A stretch of 64,000 nucleotides of DNA from Parasponia andersonii (lineage: Eukaryota; Streptophyta; Magnoliopsida; Rosales; Cannabaceae): the NCBI GenBank assembly GCA_002914805.1, contig JXTB01000206.1, forward strand, positions 352,044 through 416,043, in the 5' to 3' direction. Positions 46,177-57,708 of the stretch are shown piece by piece (positions within the stretch are counted from its first letter, which is position 1; each line of letters starts with the position of its first letter). The notes under the pieces are model-generated. The model had not been told where the DNA came from. It saw only the letters and a program-made list of their open reading frames with translations, and did not search any database. The position numbers were made by a program, and so were the translations under genes.

Positions 46177-46197
46177 TTTGGCACGGTCTGTGAGAAT
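46177..46197 (+). other. Primer-binding region of the Retand-type element
   Basis: TTTGGCACGGTCTGTGAGAA directly follows the LTR; plant Tat-lineage elements usually have a TTGGC(A/G)CCGT-type site here. One C of the core has become G. I do not name the primer tRNA. Confidence 0.6.
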
Positions 46198-46365
46198 CGA
46201 AGGGCGTGAGAGAAAGAGTAAGAGTCTCACGACTGCGCTCTCCCCGAATAAAAAGCCATACGACATTAGATGGCACCCTCGAGAATGACAACAAGAAGCA
46301 TACGACCTGACGCCGAAGGAAGCTCCCCGAAAGTGTGACCCAGTCTGGAACAAAAGCTAGACCAA

Positions 46366-47157
46366 ATGCTTGCCGCCTTGATGGAAGCTAACAGGAAGGT
46401 AGAGATGGCTCATGAGACCATTCTGGGTTTAAAGGATGAGGTCGCCAAAGTTCGTAGAGACAATGCCAACCATGAAGGGATATTAGCAAGCGAGGCCAGG
46501 AGCTGGCGAAGGGAGGATTTTGATAAGGAGGTTCAGCAGGAGTTCAAGGGTCAACAACAGCCAAGGGAAGTCCCCGCCCCATCCAGGTCACAGATGCAAG
46601 GAGAACATCAAAGCCAGACAAGGCCCCTCCAGGCAAAAATAGCAGTGGACAGACGACACCAGAAGAACCTGGAAGGTACACTCCCTGACTGTAAACAGGA
46701 GATGATAGCGGAGCTGAGTAAGAGACTCGGGGCTCATCACAGCCAGACCCTTGCCGACCTGGCAGAGCAGACCGTATGTAGGATCAACCGAACAACCTTT
46801 GCCGACTGGATTCAACTGGAGTCCAAGTCAAAGGACTTTACGACCCCGACCTTCAGACCATTCAAAGGAAAGACTGACCCTCTCGACCACATATATCATT
46901 TCCAGCAAAAGATAGCCCTGGAAACCAGAGATGAAGCCGTGATCTGCAAAGTCTTCTCCACCACCTTAGCGAGACCAGCCCTATTATGGTTCAGGCCACT
47001 CCCAGAAAAATCTATAAATGGGTTTGAAGATTTTTGTAAACTTTTCCTAAAACAGTACGCGAGTGCCCGGAGGCAGCAGAAGACCATGCGAGATCTAGAC
47101 CGGTTGGAGCAATCCGCAAATGAGTCCCCAGGGGAATATTTGTCGCATTTCTTGTAA
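46366..47157 (+). CDS. Retand-type gag, N-terminal part (263 codons open)
   Basis: The N-terminal half is charged and helical with coiled-coil character (ILGLKDEVAKVRRDNANHE). The capsid domain follows: FRPFKGKTDPLDHIYHFQQ, AVICKVFSTTLARPALLWF and FEDFCKLFLKQYASARRQQK, the standard plant gag pattern. The frame stops at GEYLSHFL where gag normally continues. The remainder runs in other frames to a zinc-knuckle-like CQFYRDHGYDTIHC near 47610-47650. A polyprotein start further upstream cannot be excluded. Truncated, so particle assembly is unlikely. Confidence 0.8.
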   Translation: MLAALMEANRKVEMAHETILGLKDEVAKVRRDNANHEGILASEARSWRREDFDKEVQQEFKGQQQPREVPAPSRSQMQGEHQSQTRPLQAKIAVDRRHQKNLEGTLPDCKQEMIAELSKRLGAHHSQTLADLAEQTVCRINRTTFADWIQLESKSKDFTTPTFRPFKGKTDPLDHIYHFQQKIALETRDEAVICKVFSTTLARPALLWFRPLPEKSINGFEDFCKLFLKQYASARRQQKTMRDLDRLEQSANESPGEYLSHFL

Positions 47158-48500
47158 GTGATGTCTTTAATGCACAACACTGACTCAACCCAAGCCGCGA
47201 GCTCTTTCGTCGGGGGCTTATAGCTAGTATTAATGCTATCAGACCATCTGCTATTAAATCTACCATACGATATGACCGACGTCCTGGCAAAATCAGAAAG
47301 AGGTATTTAGAGTGCTAGAGAGCTACCAGAAAGCACCCAAAGCCTCCACAGCAATAACAACAAGGCTAGCGCAAACCCTGGCCACATAGGGAGTAAAGAT
47401 GCCTATGCCAGCCCAAGACCCGACTCAGAAGCAAGCAGCCTCACCAATCAAGAAAGCAACAAGAGGAGAAAAACGTTTAAGGACCCTCTGCTGAAGTTCG
47501 AGCTCGACACACCAATTAAAGTGATCTACCTCCAGAACAAAAACAGGGGCATTTTTAAAGATTCCCCCAAGTCCGGTGTTCCTGACCATATGAAGAATAA
47601 GAGCAAAAACTGCCAGTTCTATAGAGATCACGGGTACGACACCATCCACTGTTGAAGCCTTTACGCGCAGGTTATGATGGCGATCCAGGCCGACAAGCTA
47701 AAATAATAAGTGAAGGCGAGCAGAAGCCAGTCCAAGGGGACACCGCCGGGTTGGAAAAGGGAAAGCAGACTTAGGCCTCCAGGTCAGAGGAGTAGGCTCT
47801 GAGGATAGTACTGACGATTGTAGGCAGACCAGAGCCGATCCAGAGTCAGGAAGAAAAGGAAAAACATCAGAAAAGGACTGAAGAGAGAGTGAAGTGCTTA
47901 AGAGGCCTGGGGCATTCTGTGAATCACCTGATGACGGGGGTGAGCGACACCTTAACCATCCCGATCGCCTTCACCTAGCAGGATTTGGCCACGGTGTGCC
48001 TGCCCCATGACGACTCCCTAGTGATCAAGTTGCAGATCAACTCCGCGATGGTGGAAAGGGTCCTGGTCGATGGCAGAAGTAGCATCGACGTCCTATTCTT
48101 CGGCACTTTCGAGAACATAGGTTTGAATCGGAGCGCACTCAGGCCAACTTATCAACCGCTATTCGCTTTCAACAACAGTTAGTCAGCCCCTTGGGCATCG
48201 TGACTTTGAAGGTTTGTGCCGTAGAGAGGTGCTTGGACATAGATTTCATCGTCATCGATTGTCAGCCCTCATTCAATACCATCATGAGAAGGGAATGAAT
48301 TCACGCCATGCATGAGGTCACCTCTACCCTCCACCAGGTCCTAAGGTGTCAATCGAAGGACGACACTTACACGATAGACATTAAGAGAGACTACCAGGCC
48401 TCCGCGAGGAAGTGTTTTTCGACCGCTTTGAAGGGAACTGATAGGAGTGCGAACATCTCGATAGGGGATGGATAGCAGTCAAAGGACTGCCTGCCATCAT
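47158..48500 (+). pseudogene. Retand-type gag C-terminus and protease remnant
   Basis: Gag C-terminal text in shifting frames ends at CQFYRDHGYDTIHC-stop. The protease lies in the open frame 47985-48182: VKLQINSAMVERVLVDGRSS and IDVLFFGTFENIGL. The active site DGGSS has become DGRSS. Stops near 47156, 47222, 47654, 47705 and 48180. Confidence 0.8.
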
Positions 48501-48502
48501 AT

Positions 48503-50221
48503 ATGAAAGAAGTAGTAGCAGAGAAAGTAATCTTGATTGGGGCCCTGCTTCCCGAAAGGGAGAGGAGTGAGCTATTGGAATTCCTCAGGCGGAATAAGGA
48601 TGTCTTCGTGTGGTCCCATGACGACATGCCTGGAATAGACCACGCGCACACTTGCCACCATCTGAACATAGATCCCAAGTTTCCCCCGATCAAACAAAAG
48701 CCCCGAAGTTTTGTGCCGAAGAAAAACAGGGCGATCAATAAGGAGGTTGAGATACTGTTGGAAAATAGCTTAATCATGGAGTGCGTATACCCTTGTTGGG
48801 TCTCTAACCTGGTGGTGGTAAAGAAGAAGAGCAGCGACGATCGGACCTGCATAGATTTTACCAATCTGAATAAGGCCTGCCTGAATGACAGTTTTCCCCT
48901 GCCGAAGATCGATCAAATGGTCGATGTGATGGCAGGATTCAACAAGATGAGCTTCCTAGACACTTACTCTAGATACAACCAGATCCCTCTATATGAAGAA
49001 GACCAGATCCACACGACATTCGTTATAGAGCGAGGTCTATACTACTATAAATGCATGCCTTTTGGTTTAAAGAACGTGTGGGCAACCTACCAGAGGCTCA
49101 TAAATAAAATGTTTGCCGAGCTACTGGGGAAAACAATGGAGGTTTACATCGATGACATGGTCTTAAAGAGCAAAGAAGTTTCGGACCATCTGGGACATCT
49201 AGACGAGTGTTTCCAAGTTCTGAGGCACTACCGAATGCATCTGAACCCCAAGAAGTGCACTTTCGAGGTGTCATCCGACCAGTTCCTGGGGCACATCGTA
49301 AGCAGAAGGGGAATTAAGGCCAACCCAACCCAGTTATCCTCAATCACAGATATACAAAGACCCTCGACCAGTAGGGAGGTCCAGCGCCTAACTAGGAAGA
49401 TAGTTGCACTCAGCCGGTTTATCTCCAAAATGTCTGACCAATGTAAGCCTTTCTTCCAATGTATAAGGAAAAACTCCCCAGTCATCTGGAGGGAGGAGCA
49501 AGACAAGGCATTGATAGAGCTCCAGCAGTATTTAAGTCACCCACCCATCCTGGCCTCCCCAACAGAAGGACAGTGCTTATATGCTTATTTAACAGTGTCC
49601 AAGATAGCAATCAGCACTGTACTATTCTTAGTAGAAAATAGTAAGCAGAAGCCGGTGTTCTACACAAGCCGCATGCTCCTGGATGTTGAGACACGATACA
49701 GTATGGCGGAAAAACTGGTTCTTACTCTGGTCAACGCTAAGAAGAGATTGAGACAGTGCTCCAAGGCACACTCAGTCACGGTGTATACAGATTTCCCCAT
49801 CTGGCAGATCTTGGCTAAACGGAACCTATCGGGACCACTGACCAAGTGGGCCATCGAGCTGGGGATATATGACATCGAGTACCAGCCTCGAGTGGCGAAG
49901 AAGAGGCAAGTCACGGCAAACTTCCTAGTAGAAATCCAGTCCTTCGGTGAGCCATGCGACCCGCCACAGACACCTATGGCTCACAACCTTTCAATCTGGA
50001 CCCTTTACACCGACGGATCCACGAATAACTCAAGGTCAGGCATCAGAATAGTCCTGCGGACCCCAGTAGGACTCAGGATAGAGAGAGCCTTGAGACTTGG
50101 TTTCCAAGTGACAAACAATGAGGGGAAGTACGAAGCGCTACAGCAAGGCCTCAAGCTAGCCTTGCACTTCAAAGTAGAGAACGCCGTAGTAAAAAATGAC
50201 TCGCAGCTGATTGTGGGTTAG
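48503..50221 (+). CDS. Retand-type reverse transcriptase with two RNase H domains, 572-codon open frame
   Basis: Residues ~20-330 are RT: KPRSFVPKKNRAINKEVE, FPLPKIDQMVDVMAG, YYYKCMPFGLKNVWATYQ, and the catalytic VYIDDMVLKS at about 214-223. Residues ~350-470 are the usual gypsy RNase H (KPVFYTSRMLLDVETRYS). Residues ~498-572 are a second RNase H, WTLYTDGSTNNSRSGI, TNNEGKYEALQQGLKLA and KNDSQLIVG, cut by a TAG at 50219; its text continues to about 50390. The second domain is the archaeal-type one that defines the Tat lineage. The longest intact frame in the window. Gly in MPFGL and IDD are kept, yet FGLKNVWATYQ has Trp where Ala/Gly is usual. Confidence 0.9.
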   Translation: MKEVVAEKVILIGALLPERERSELLEFLRRNKDVFVWSHDDMPGIDHAHTCHHLNIDPKFPPIKQKPRSFVPKKNRAINKEVEILLENSLIMECVYPCWVSNLVVVKKKSSDDRTCIDFTNLNKACLNDSFPLPKIDQMVDVMAGFNKMSFLDTYSRYNQIPLYEEDQIHTTFVIERGLYYYKCMPFGLKNVWATYQRLINKMFAELLGKTMEVYIDDMVLKSKEVSDHLGHLDECFQVLRHYRMHLNPKKCTFEVSSDQFLGHIVSRRGIKANPTQLSSITDIQRPSTSREVQRLTRKIVALSRFISKMSDQCKPFFQCIRKNSPVIWREEQDKALIELQQYLSHPPILASPTEGQCLYAYLTVSKIAISTVLFLVENSKQKPVFYTSRMLLDVETRYSMAEKLVLTLVNAKKRLRQCSKAHSVTVYTDFPIWQILAKRNLSGPLTKWAIELGIYDIEYQPRVAKKRQVTANFLVEIQSFGEPCDPPQTPMAHNLSIWTLYTDGSTNNSRSGIRIVLRTPVGLRIERALRLGFQVTNNEGKYEALQQGLKLALHFKVENAVVKNDSQLIVG

Positions 50222-51707
50222 GTCAGGGGAAACTTCGAAGTGAAAGAACCAAGATTACACAGGTACTTCTCTAGGATAAAGAAGCAAAAGCCCACTTTAA
50301 CAACTTCGATATTGAACAGATACCCAGGGAGATGAACCAAAAGGCTGACAAGCTAGCTAGAAGCACGTCGATGGGGGGGACGAACAAATGCACAGATATT
50401 CTGCTAGAAGGCGAATACACGAGAGACCCCTCGGAGAACCCCACACGCCACGTGTTCACGACCAACTCTGAGGATGAAGGCTAGATGAGACCCATCACCC
50501 AATACCAGGTGTCGGGGAGCCTACCTACAGACCCCCAAAAAGCAAGGTTGATCAGACTGAAGGCTGTCCAATACTCGATGGTAGGGGCCTTCTGTATAAA
50601 AGATCAATGATGGGACCGATGCTGAGGTGCATAGGCCCCATAGAGGCGCAGAAGCTGATGGAGGAAATCCATGAGGGAGTGTATGGCAACTACTCTAGCA
50701 GGCGAGCCTCGCCCACAGGGCCTTAACGGCTGGATATTTCTGGCCCCACATGATGACCGAGGCAGCCCAGTTTATCAAGAAATGCGATAAGTTCCAGAGG
50801 TTCGCCCCCCCCTGAAACACCAACTCGCAGAAGAGCTCTATTCGAACATAACTCCTTGGCCCTTCGCTAAGTGGGGTCTAGATATCGTCGTAGAGCTCCC
50901 CAAAAGCCCTAGGGGAAGGAGGTATGTCTTACTAGCCACCGATTATTTCACCAAATAGGTTAAAACTGAAGCCTACGCAACTGTCAATAAGGCAGACCCG
51001 ATTAACTTTATTTGGAAAAATATAATCTGCCAGTACGGAATCCCAAAAAAGATACATGATGGCCATGGCACACAATTCCAAAATGACAAACTCAAGGAGC
51101 TGTGTGATTTGTATGACATAAAGCTCAGATTCTCATCTATAAATTACCCTCAGGGGAAAGGCCAAGCAGAGGCAACGCACAAGGCCATCTTCAGCAATAT
51201 TAAAAAGAACTTGCAGTAGGCAAAAGGAAAGTGGTTAGAAGAGCTACCAGCCATCATGTAGGCCCACCAAACCACAGAGCAGAGGTCAACAAGAAGAACA
51301 CCCTTTACCATGGTCTATGGTCAGAGGCTGTGATCCCGATCGAAATTAGCCTCCCGACCCTTCGCTCCGAAGTGGTGAAAGATGCCTCATTGAACGAGCA
51401 ACAGCTAAGCCATAACACAGACCTCCTTGAACAAACGAGAGACGTGGCTCTGATCCTTCTAGCCTCGTACCACCAGCAAGCCATATCTTATTACGCAAAG
51501 AAAGTCAACGCTCACCGATTTAACACTAGAGATTGGGTCTTGAAGGTTAGAACAGGGAATTCCTCGAAGCTAGACCCTAACTGGGTCGGACCCTATGAGG
51601 TGATCAAAGCGCTCGACAATGGCGCATATATCCTAAAAGAACTCAAGACCGGGAAAAGCCTACCCAACATGTGGAATACCCAGCACTTGAAGAAATACTA
51701 CGTGTGA
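50222..51707 (+). pseudogene. Retand-type integrase remnant
   Basis: The zinc-finger region reads EIHEGVYGNYSS, then WPHMMTEAAQFIKKCDK near 50740-50790. The catalytic core is scattered over frames (TDYFTK-like near 50938, a QFQND-like stretch near 51075). The final open frame 51231-51707 gives ARDWVLKVRTG-type text, DPNWVGPYEVIKALDNGAYI and MWNTQHLKKYY, the normal end of Tat-lineage pol. Numerous stops. Confidence 0.85.
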
Positions 51708-51848
51708 GACACATGTAAATACTTGTATTATTAAATAGCCCGATTCCAAAACAAATCGAGATGTCTACTACACAGATTTACCCACTAGTTTGCTATATAA
51801 AAGGGTCTACCCCCAGTGCAGACCCCTTGAACTATTCGCACGAATAAA

Positions 51849-52409
51849 GATCATACTGTGGGAATCACATTGCGCAATAAAATGCTTGCTGATGGCCCGA
51901 GAAAACGTACGAAGAAGAATGAGTTGCACAATAAAATGCTTGCCAGTAGACCTCAATAAAGATCGTACTGTGAAAATCACATCGCGCAATAAAATGCTTG
52001 CCAATGGACCAAGAAAATGTACGAGAAGGAATGAGCTGCGCAATAAAATGCTTGCCAGTAGACCTCAATAAAGATCGTACTGTGAGAATCATATCGCGCA
52101 ATAAAATACTTACCGATGGCCTGAGAAAACGTATGAAGAGAGGCAGGCTGTGCAATAAAATGTTTGACAGCAGACCTAAATAAAGATCGTACTATGGGAA
52201 TCACATCGTGTAATAAAATGCTTGCCGATGGCCCAAGAAAACGTACGAAGAGGGGCGGGTTTTGCAATAAAATGCTTGCCAGCAAACCTCATTAAAGATC
52301 GTACTACGGGATTCACATCATGCAATAAAATGGTTGCCGATAACCCGAAAGAATGTACAAAGTGCAATAGGCCACGCAACAAAACTTGCTACCGACCCTC
52401 AAGAAACAC
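51849..52409 (+). repeat. Five-copy 112-bp tandem array downstream of pol
   Basis: Units start at the GATCRTACT motif at 51849, 51961, 52073, 52185 and 52297, exactly 112 bp apart. Each unit contains two sub-repeats with CAATAAAATGCTTGCC, about 56 bp apart, so the ancestral unit was probably half as long. AATAAA occurs in every sub-repeat. Confidence 0.9.
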
Positions 52410-52452
52410 TTGCACGATGGGGAAGAATTGAGCGATAACACCCCCGCCTTAG

Positions 52453-52600
52453 AGAGCACCTTAGCTATGCATAAGCTAAAAGTAAATAGGGCCAGGGTCT
52501 ACCCATTAGAAGTAGACCCTCCCCAAAGAGCACCTTAGCAATGCATAGGCTGAAAGTAAACGGGGCCAGGGTCTACCCATTAGAAGTAGACCTTATAAGG
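52453..52600 (+). repeat. Two-copy ~75-bp tandem repeat
   Basis: AGAGCACCTTAGC at 52453 and 52528, each followed by AGTAAAYRGGGCCAGGGTC and CTACCCATTAGAAGTAGAC. The last part contains an inverted repeat (GTCTAC...GTAGAC). Confidence 0.8.
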
Positions 52601-53377
52601 TGCAGACCTAGATAAGTTACGCAGGACACCAGGCAAATAATCTTCCAAACACAAGATAGAAATCAAAACCAAATTTTGTTTATTAATAATTAAATTATAG
52701 AGTGCGTGGTCGGCAAGGACAAAGACCCAATATCTTTATCTATCGGAAATAAGTCTTGGACGGACTCGCAAGGACACGTCAGAGTGATAACGCCCTATTT
52801 GCTCCCAGTGAGAACCAAGCCCAGGCTTTTTCTTCTGCAGCGATGGGTCGAAGCAAGAATCAACTAACCCCTAGAGCTGGTTCCTGGCACGTTCCCGTTT
52901 AGGGTCAGAGAAGTCCAGCCACACATGCAGATCAAATTCTGCTAAGACAAGTCATAACAGTAATTATATATCTTTAAAGCCGTACAAGTTGGAACTCATA
53001 TCCCGATCTCCGGAGTTAGTCTCATCAGTCATAGCACGGAGAGGATTCACTAATAACACCAAATCATATACGATCGGCCGAATTGCTGACAAGGGAATTG
53101 CATCAAATATGATATCCGATCCTGACCACAAATGCGAGCAATAGAAGAAGGAAAACAGAATAAATGTGAGAAAAGTACACCATTTTATTATTTAAACAGA
53201 TGCTTGCAACAAAGGTCAGCTTTACACTACATAGTTAGTACTTTACAAGTACACGAAAGAGTGAAGGGCCCTAATTACCTCCGGTGGAGGAAGCGATGCC
53301 GGCTTCAGAACTTGGTCTAGCTCTGGTAGGGAGCGGCATATCGGGCTCAAAGTCATCGCTAGATAGGATGACCGCAC

Positions 53378-56300
53378 TTAACCTCCGCCAGTTAAAGTGC
53401 TAGGACCAAGCTGACCCTCAGGAACCTCTGTGGCTTGTTCCGGCAGGTCAGAAATGGGCACAATCTCTTTGGTGACCGAGGCAGATGTAGAGGGCCCGTA
53501 ATTCTCTTCGTCGAGCACCTTTAGGACATCAGTAGGGTACACGATGTTAATCTCGTCCCCCAACTGTTGCATGTAGTACCTAACGGAGTAATAGTCCCTC
53601 TCGACACCCTTCTGCTCATCGAACTGGTCTGGTGTCACCACCTTCATGTAGCTCTCAAATTCTCTGTTCTTCTAGCCAGACCTATAGCTCTCAGCGGAAA
53701 AAATGTCTACCTGCCTTTGGTACCTCGTCTTCAGCTTCTCTGCATCTGCCAACCTATCCTTTAGCGCTGCTAGCCTCAGTTCCACTTGCCACTGTGACAA
53801 GTTGATCAAAAAAGTGTTAATATCAGCAAGGTCTTCATTGCGCTTGCAAGTAGCTTCCATCAGTTTACAGTGATCCAAATAGAGATGTCAGATTACCTCA
53901 TTGGACCAGTCGAGTCTGTGCTACAAGGAATGGGCCTCTAACTTGGCTTTTGCCTCCTTAGCCTCGTCGACGGCTCTGTCACGAGCAATGAAAGCTAGCC
54001 CATCTCAGTCCCTGCACTCTGCAGCTCCTGCTCCTTGATCTTGAGCTCAGCTTGGGCCAACCTGGTAGCCTCAGCCTCCGAGCCCAGACCTGAAACCTCG
54101 GCTTCGAGAAACTGGACCTTCCCCTCTGCCTCGGCCAATCTGGCGACTAGCTCTTCACGTCTGGCCCTCTCCACGATCAAAGCATGGGCCACCGCACTGC
54201 TGACCTAGCCTCATCCAGGCTCTGATACAGGTCGTAGTCCACCCTCAACGAGGCAAGAGTGACCTCGCTCTGCTCGGCCGCCGCAGAACGGGCATTCAAC
54301 TATCAGTCAGTTCACCAACACGAAAAGAATAGAAAGACTAAACGGTGGCTAGCTACAGAATATAAAAAAAAGGGAGTCAGTGTTCAGCAAAGATACCGAA
54401 AGCATGGAGATGACAGCTAGACGAGCTAAACCTGTGCAATGTTGTGGCCAGCAATGAGCCCTACATTCTCCAGGGAGAGCGCCTCTAGCTTGAACTCTGT
54501 GGTTGGACCCTCTCCCTGGGCATCATCTACATTCGAGAAACACGACTCCACTCTGCCAACTGCGAGGACACTTTCTCCCCCTGCCAAACACACTCCAATA
54601 ACTTCTTTTGACGCTCTTGAAGTAGGGGAGGTGGGGGCAGTAGAAGACAGAGCATCTTTGAGCTTCCTTCAGTGATAACTAGAGGTGGGGCATCCTTAGC
54701 AAAAGAAGCCCCCGCGACCGCTGCTACTTCAGCAGCCCCGGCAACCACTTCACTTGGGGACCCAGCTGGCTATAATTTTTCGGTCTTATCTTGACCAACA
54801 GGCTCAGACGGGCCACTGCACGTGGACCTTCTCCTCCTCATGATGATTAGGGTAGCCCCGTCATTGTCACTGTCTGAAGAAAGGGCAGTCTTGCCTTTCT
54901 TCCCCGCTGGACTTTCCTCCCCCTCGGACAGGTCGACTTCACGACCCCATTTCATAGGGGCCAGGGGAGGAGAAGACAGGCGAGACTTCAACCTGGGAGC
55001 CCCTCCGCTGAGCTTGGCAATTTCCCTATAGAAGCGAGCGGAACCAGACCCCACGCTCGTCTTCAAGCAGGAGCTGGGGGCAGACAGATCTGGCACAGCG
55101 AGCTCCCCTGGTAGGCTCAAAGGTACCCCTTTGCCGTACACGATCTTCACGACCGGCATCTCCCCGAGTCACGGGCCCACCTACCTCGGGAGAAGGCACC
55201 ACGAGCGCATCATCCTCAGACATGAACAGACCCTCCAGCTCGTCATCCAGGCCTATTCTTGGGGTGACAACTCCCTGCCCCCCAGCCTCGTCCTCAGAGG
55301 ACACCACCAGACACCGACCGATGGAGACCTTGGATCAAGCTCTATGAGCGACAGTACTTCCCTTAGTTTTGGAGGGATCTGCCAAAGGGCCAGCATTCGA
55401 ATCTGCAAGAATGGGCGATGCGATTAAAGCACAGCCATGACCTAATCGGTGAAGCCCTAGGGCATGAAATAAACTCACCCCTAACCTTCTTGGGGGCAGC
55501 ACCTTCCTCACTTCGGAACCTGATGTACTCCTCGGTCATAAGCTTCACCACCTCTTCGAGCTCATGACTGGTCAGCCCCACCAAGTCATTGGGATCAGCC
55601 AGCTGGCTCGAGGTTGTGATTTGATGACCCACTATGGCGATGCAACTCTGCTCATCCCAGTGGAACCGGTTCAAAGTTGAAGCGTCAAGCTGGTTCTGAA
55701 AGTACTTGGTGACGACCTACGTATCCAGTGGAAATGGGAGATGCGAGACCATCCTCGGCATCATGTTCCTCACTTGGGAATTCAGAACGGCCTAAATGTG
55801 TCGGCAATCCTAGAGGATCTGAAGACAATGACCCCCTCCAGCAGGACAAAGTGCACGCAGACCTAAAAATCAAAACAAACTCAATACTTTGCAGAAAAAG
55901 TGGGGAAATTTAGAAACGTTCCCCGTTCATCCAAGGAGAGCACCACGCCCCTCCGACGGCGTACAGCCTGAAGTGAGAATCCCATTGCTTGTCCGACCTC
56001 GGCAAGCCCCAACAAACATGGTGCCCCGGAAGTGGCTGGAGGTAGAAAGTAGAGTAAGAGCTCCTTTTGGGGATGAGGGTGAGCTTGTAGGTATGGAAGA
56101 CCATCTCCAGGTCGATGTGCACATTGAGGATGAGCGATAGAGTAGAGAGCCCCATCAGGATCATGACCCCATTGGCATGCAACTGCATCGGGTGAATCCC
56201 CGTCAGACTAAAGAACTGATGGACTAGGGGAGGAAAAGGAAACCGCAGCCATTCCAGATGCTTCCTCTCTAAGACGATTGAGCCTTCAGGAGTAGAGGGG

Positions 56301-56431
56301 AAAAGGTACCAGTCTGCTTGACCCTCGACCCTTTGTAAGGTGACTCCACCAGGGAAGCAGAATTGCCTCCTCAATGAGTCCAACTCAGAATCCGTAACAG
56401 GGCAGAGCTTCTGACTCTGGTTCAGAGCCAT
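53378..56431 (-). pseudogene. Antisense gene of the Retand-type element (decayed)
   Basis: Read from 56431: MALNQSQKLCPVTDSELDSL, then FPFPPLVHQFFSLTGIHPMQ, FHTYKLTLIPKRSSYSTFYL and CWGLPRSDKQWDSHF, the pattern of the antisense ORF carried by many plant Tat/Retand elements; its function is unknown. After a stop at 55910 the protein continues in pieces: DPLGLPTHLGRSEF; a middle region with VGLTSHELEEVVKLM; a charged, Ser-rich domain (55159-54770); a long coiled coil (EELVARLAEAEGKVQFLEAE, and 53878-53672); and a C-terminal tail ending at 53378. Some breaks may be introns (an acceptor-like TTTTTAG|GTCTG at about 55863) rather than mutations. Confidence 0.75.
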
Positions 56432-56796
56432 TATCGTGGGTGCGATCAAAGAGAGCAAAAGTTTCTAGAAAAAGAAAGATCTGGAAACCCTAAGATATGA
56501 GAAGGCTAGATATTTTGAAAGAAAAAAAGCAGGAGCACTTGGGGATTTCGGTAAAGTAAGAGATGAGCACAAGCGCAATTTTTTTATAGAGGAAAAGCTG
56601 AGAAGTCTTCCCTGGAGGAGAACAATGCGAGGAAATCAGAAGCGTTAAAATTTCAAAAATTTGAAAAGTCGTGGCACGAGTTGGCGTGTGTCAGCATCAG
56701 TAACTAGGGAATAATGATGGTAATAAGACACGTGTACCCTTCGAACTGGCAAACTGGAGGCATGATTTCCCCACTTGATGGCTACAAATCCATCAA

Positions 56797-57660
56797 ATAG
56801 GGGAATAGGGGCAGTTATGAGGCATATTCCTAGATCGTGCACTACATGGATGATTAAGTGGCAGAACAGATAGCAGGGGATGCACTGTTCGACACGTATC
56901 TAGAAAGGCCGCTTGAAAGCCACATAAGTCGCACGTGATACGACTTGGGCCCGTTGGTTGTCACAGGCCAGGGCCGAATCCATCCCAGACCCTGGACGGG
57001 TTCAGCCTAATCTAATTCTTACCTCGACAGCTGGGCGTCAGAAGCCTCGAGAGTCTTCCGCCAGAAGAGTGCGCCACTCCAGACCCGGACAGGGCATTTA
57101 ATGCCATCCTGGGTAGGCGTAAGCATTGCCCGATAGGACGGCAGGTTGTCAAAGTCTCACATTTCCCAGGCTCGCATCATAGGGGACGACAGAAAGCAGA
57201 TCACGATAATGCAAGGGGGATTACGGTGACCACGTCCCGTGATTTCTGGAATAAATCGTGATGAGAAAAGGGCACTCGATCCTGGGATTGAGAACCGGGA
57301 ATTGGCAGGTTCTCAATTCCAGGATTATATATATATGCCATATATCTCCTCGAAAAATATACATAGATAGATAGACAAAAAACTTAGTCTTTGTTATTCA
57401 GTCTTGGAGTAAATATCTGACTTAAGCATCAGAGAGTCTTTGCAGGCGGCCACCCCCGCCTCTTCAATTCGGAGTGGGATCAAAAACATCCTGAGATAGC
57501 AAGGACACGTGGACAGTTAGTAAGACCAGCACCAGCAGTTTGAAGACACATGAATAGCTAGTAAGAACAGCACCAACAGTTTTAGGATACGTGGATAGTT
57601 GGTAGGACCATCACCAACAGTTTAAAGATACGTGGATAGCTAGTAAGAACAGCACCAACA
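56797..57660 (+). repeat. Purine tract and 3' LTR of the Retand-type element
   Basis: AATAGGGGAATAGGGGCAG (56797-56814) precedes the LTR, which starts TATGAGG at 56816 (TGTGGGG in the 5' copy) and ends CACCAACA at 57660. It matches 45297-46175 with scattered differences and one short deletion near 57068. Confidence 0.85.
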
Positions 57661-57708
57661 GTAAAATATGACGGAGGATGTAATAGTTTATGTGAACTTT
57701 GAAATAAA

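Larger units (their letters stand above)
45297..57660 (+). mobile_element. Tat/Retand-type Ty3/gypsy retrotransposon with antisense gene, 12.4 kb
   Basis: LTRs of 879 and 845 bp, flanked by CTAAA (45292-45296) and GTAAA (57661-57665), four of five matching. Order: LTR, primer site, gag, protease, RT, RNase H, second (archaeal-type) RNase H, integrase, a 112-bp tandem array, an antisense gene, purine tract, LTR. A second RNase H domain marks the Tat lineage; a tandem array plus an antisense ORF between pol and 3' LTR is the layout known from Retand of Silene. It is more GC-rich than its surroundings. Pol is broken by stops. Confidence 0.9.

Noticed and set aside
45937-46353. 138-codon minus-strand ORF
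   Set aside because: It reads the tandem units at the LTR end of the Retand-type element in reverse; its repeated LLVL...HV peptides come from the 39-bp repeats.
48391-48864. 157-codon minus-strand ORF
   Set aside because: Shadow of the RT frame on the plus strand, which has clear RT motifs.
51807-52382. Several minus-strand ORFs with repeated SILLRD/KHFIAQ peptides
   Set aside because: All derive from the 112-bp tandem array; the length is a multiple-of-frame artefact.
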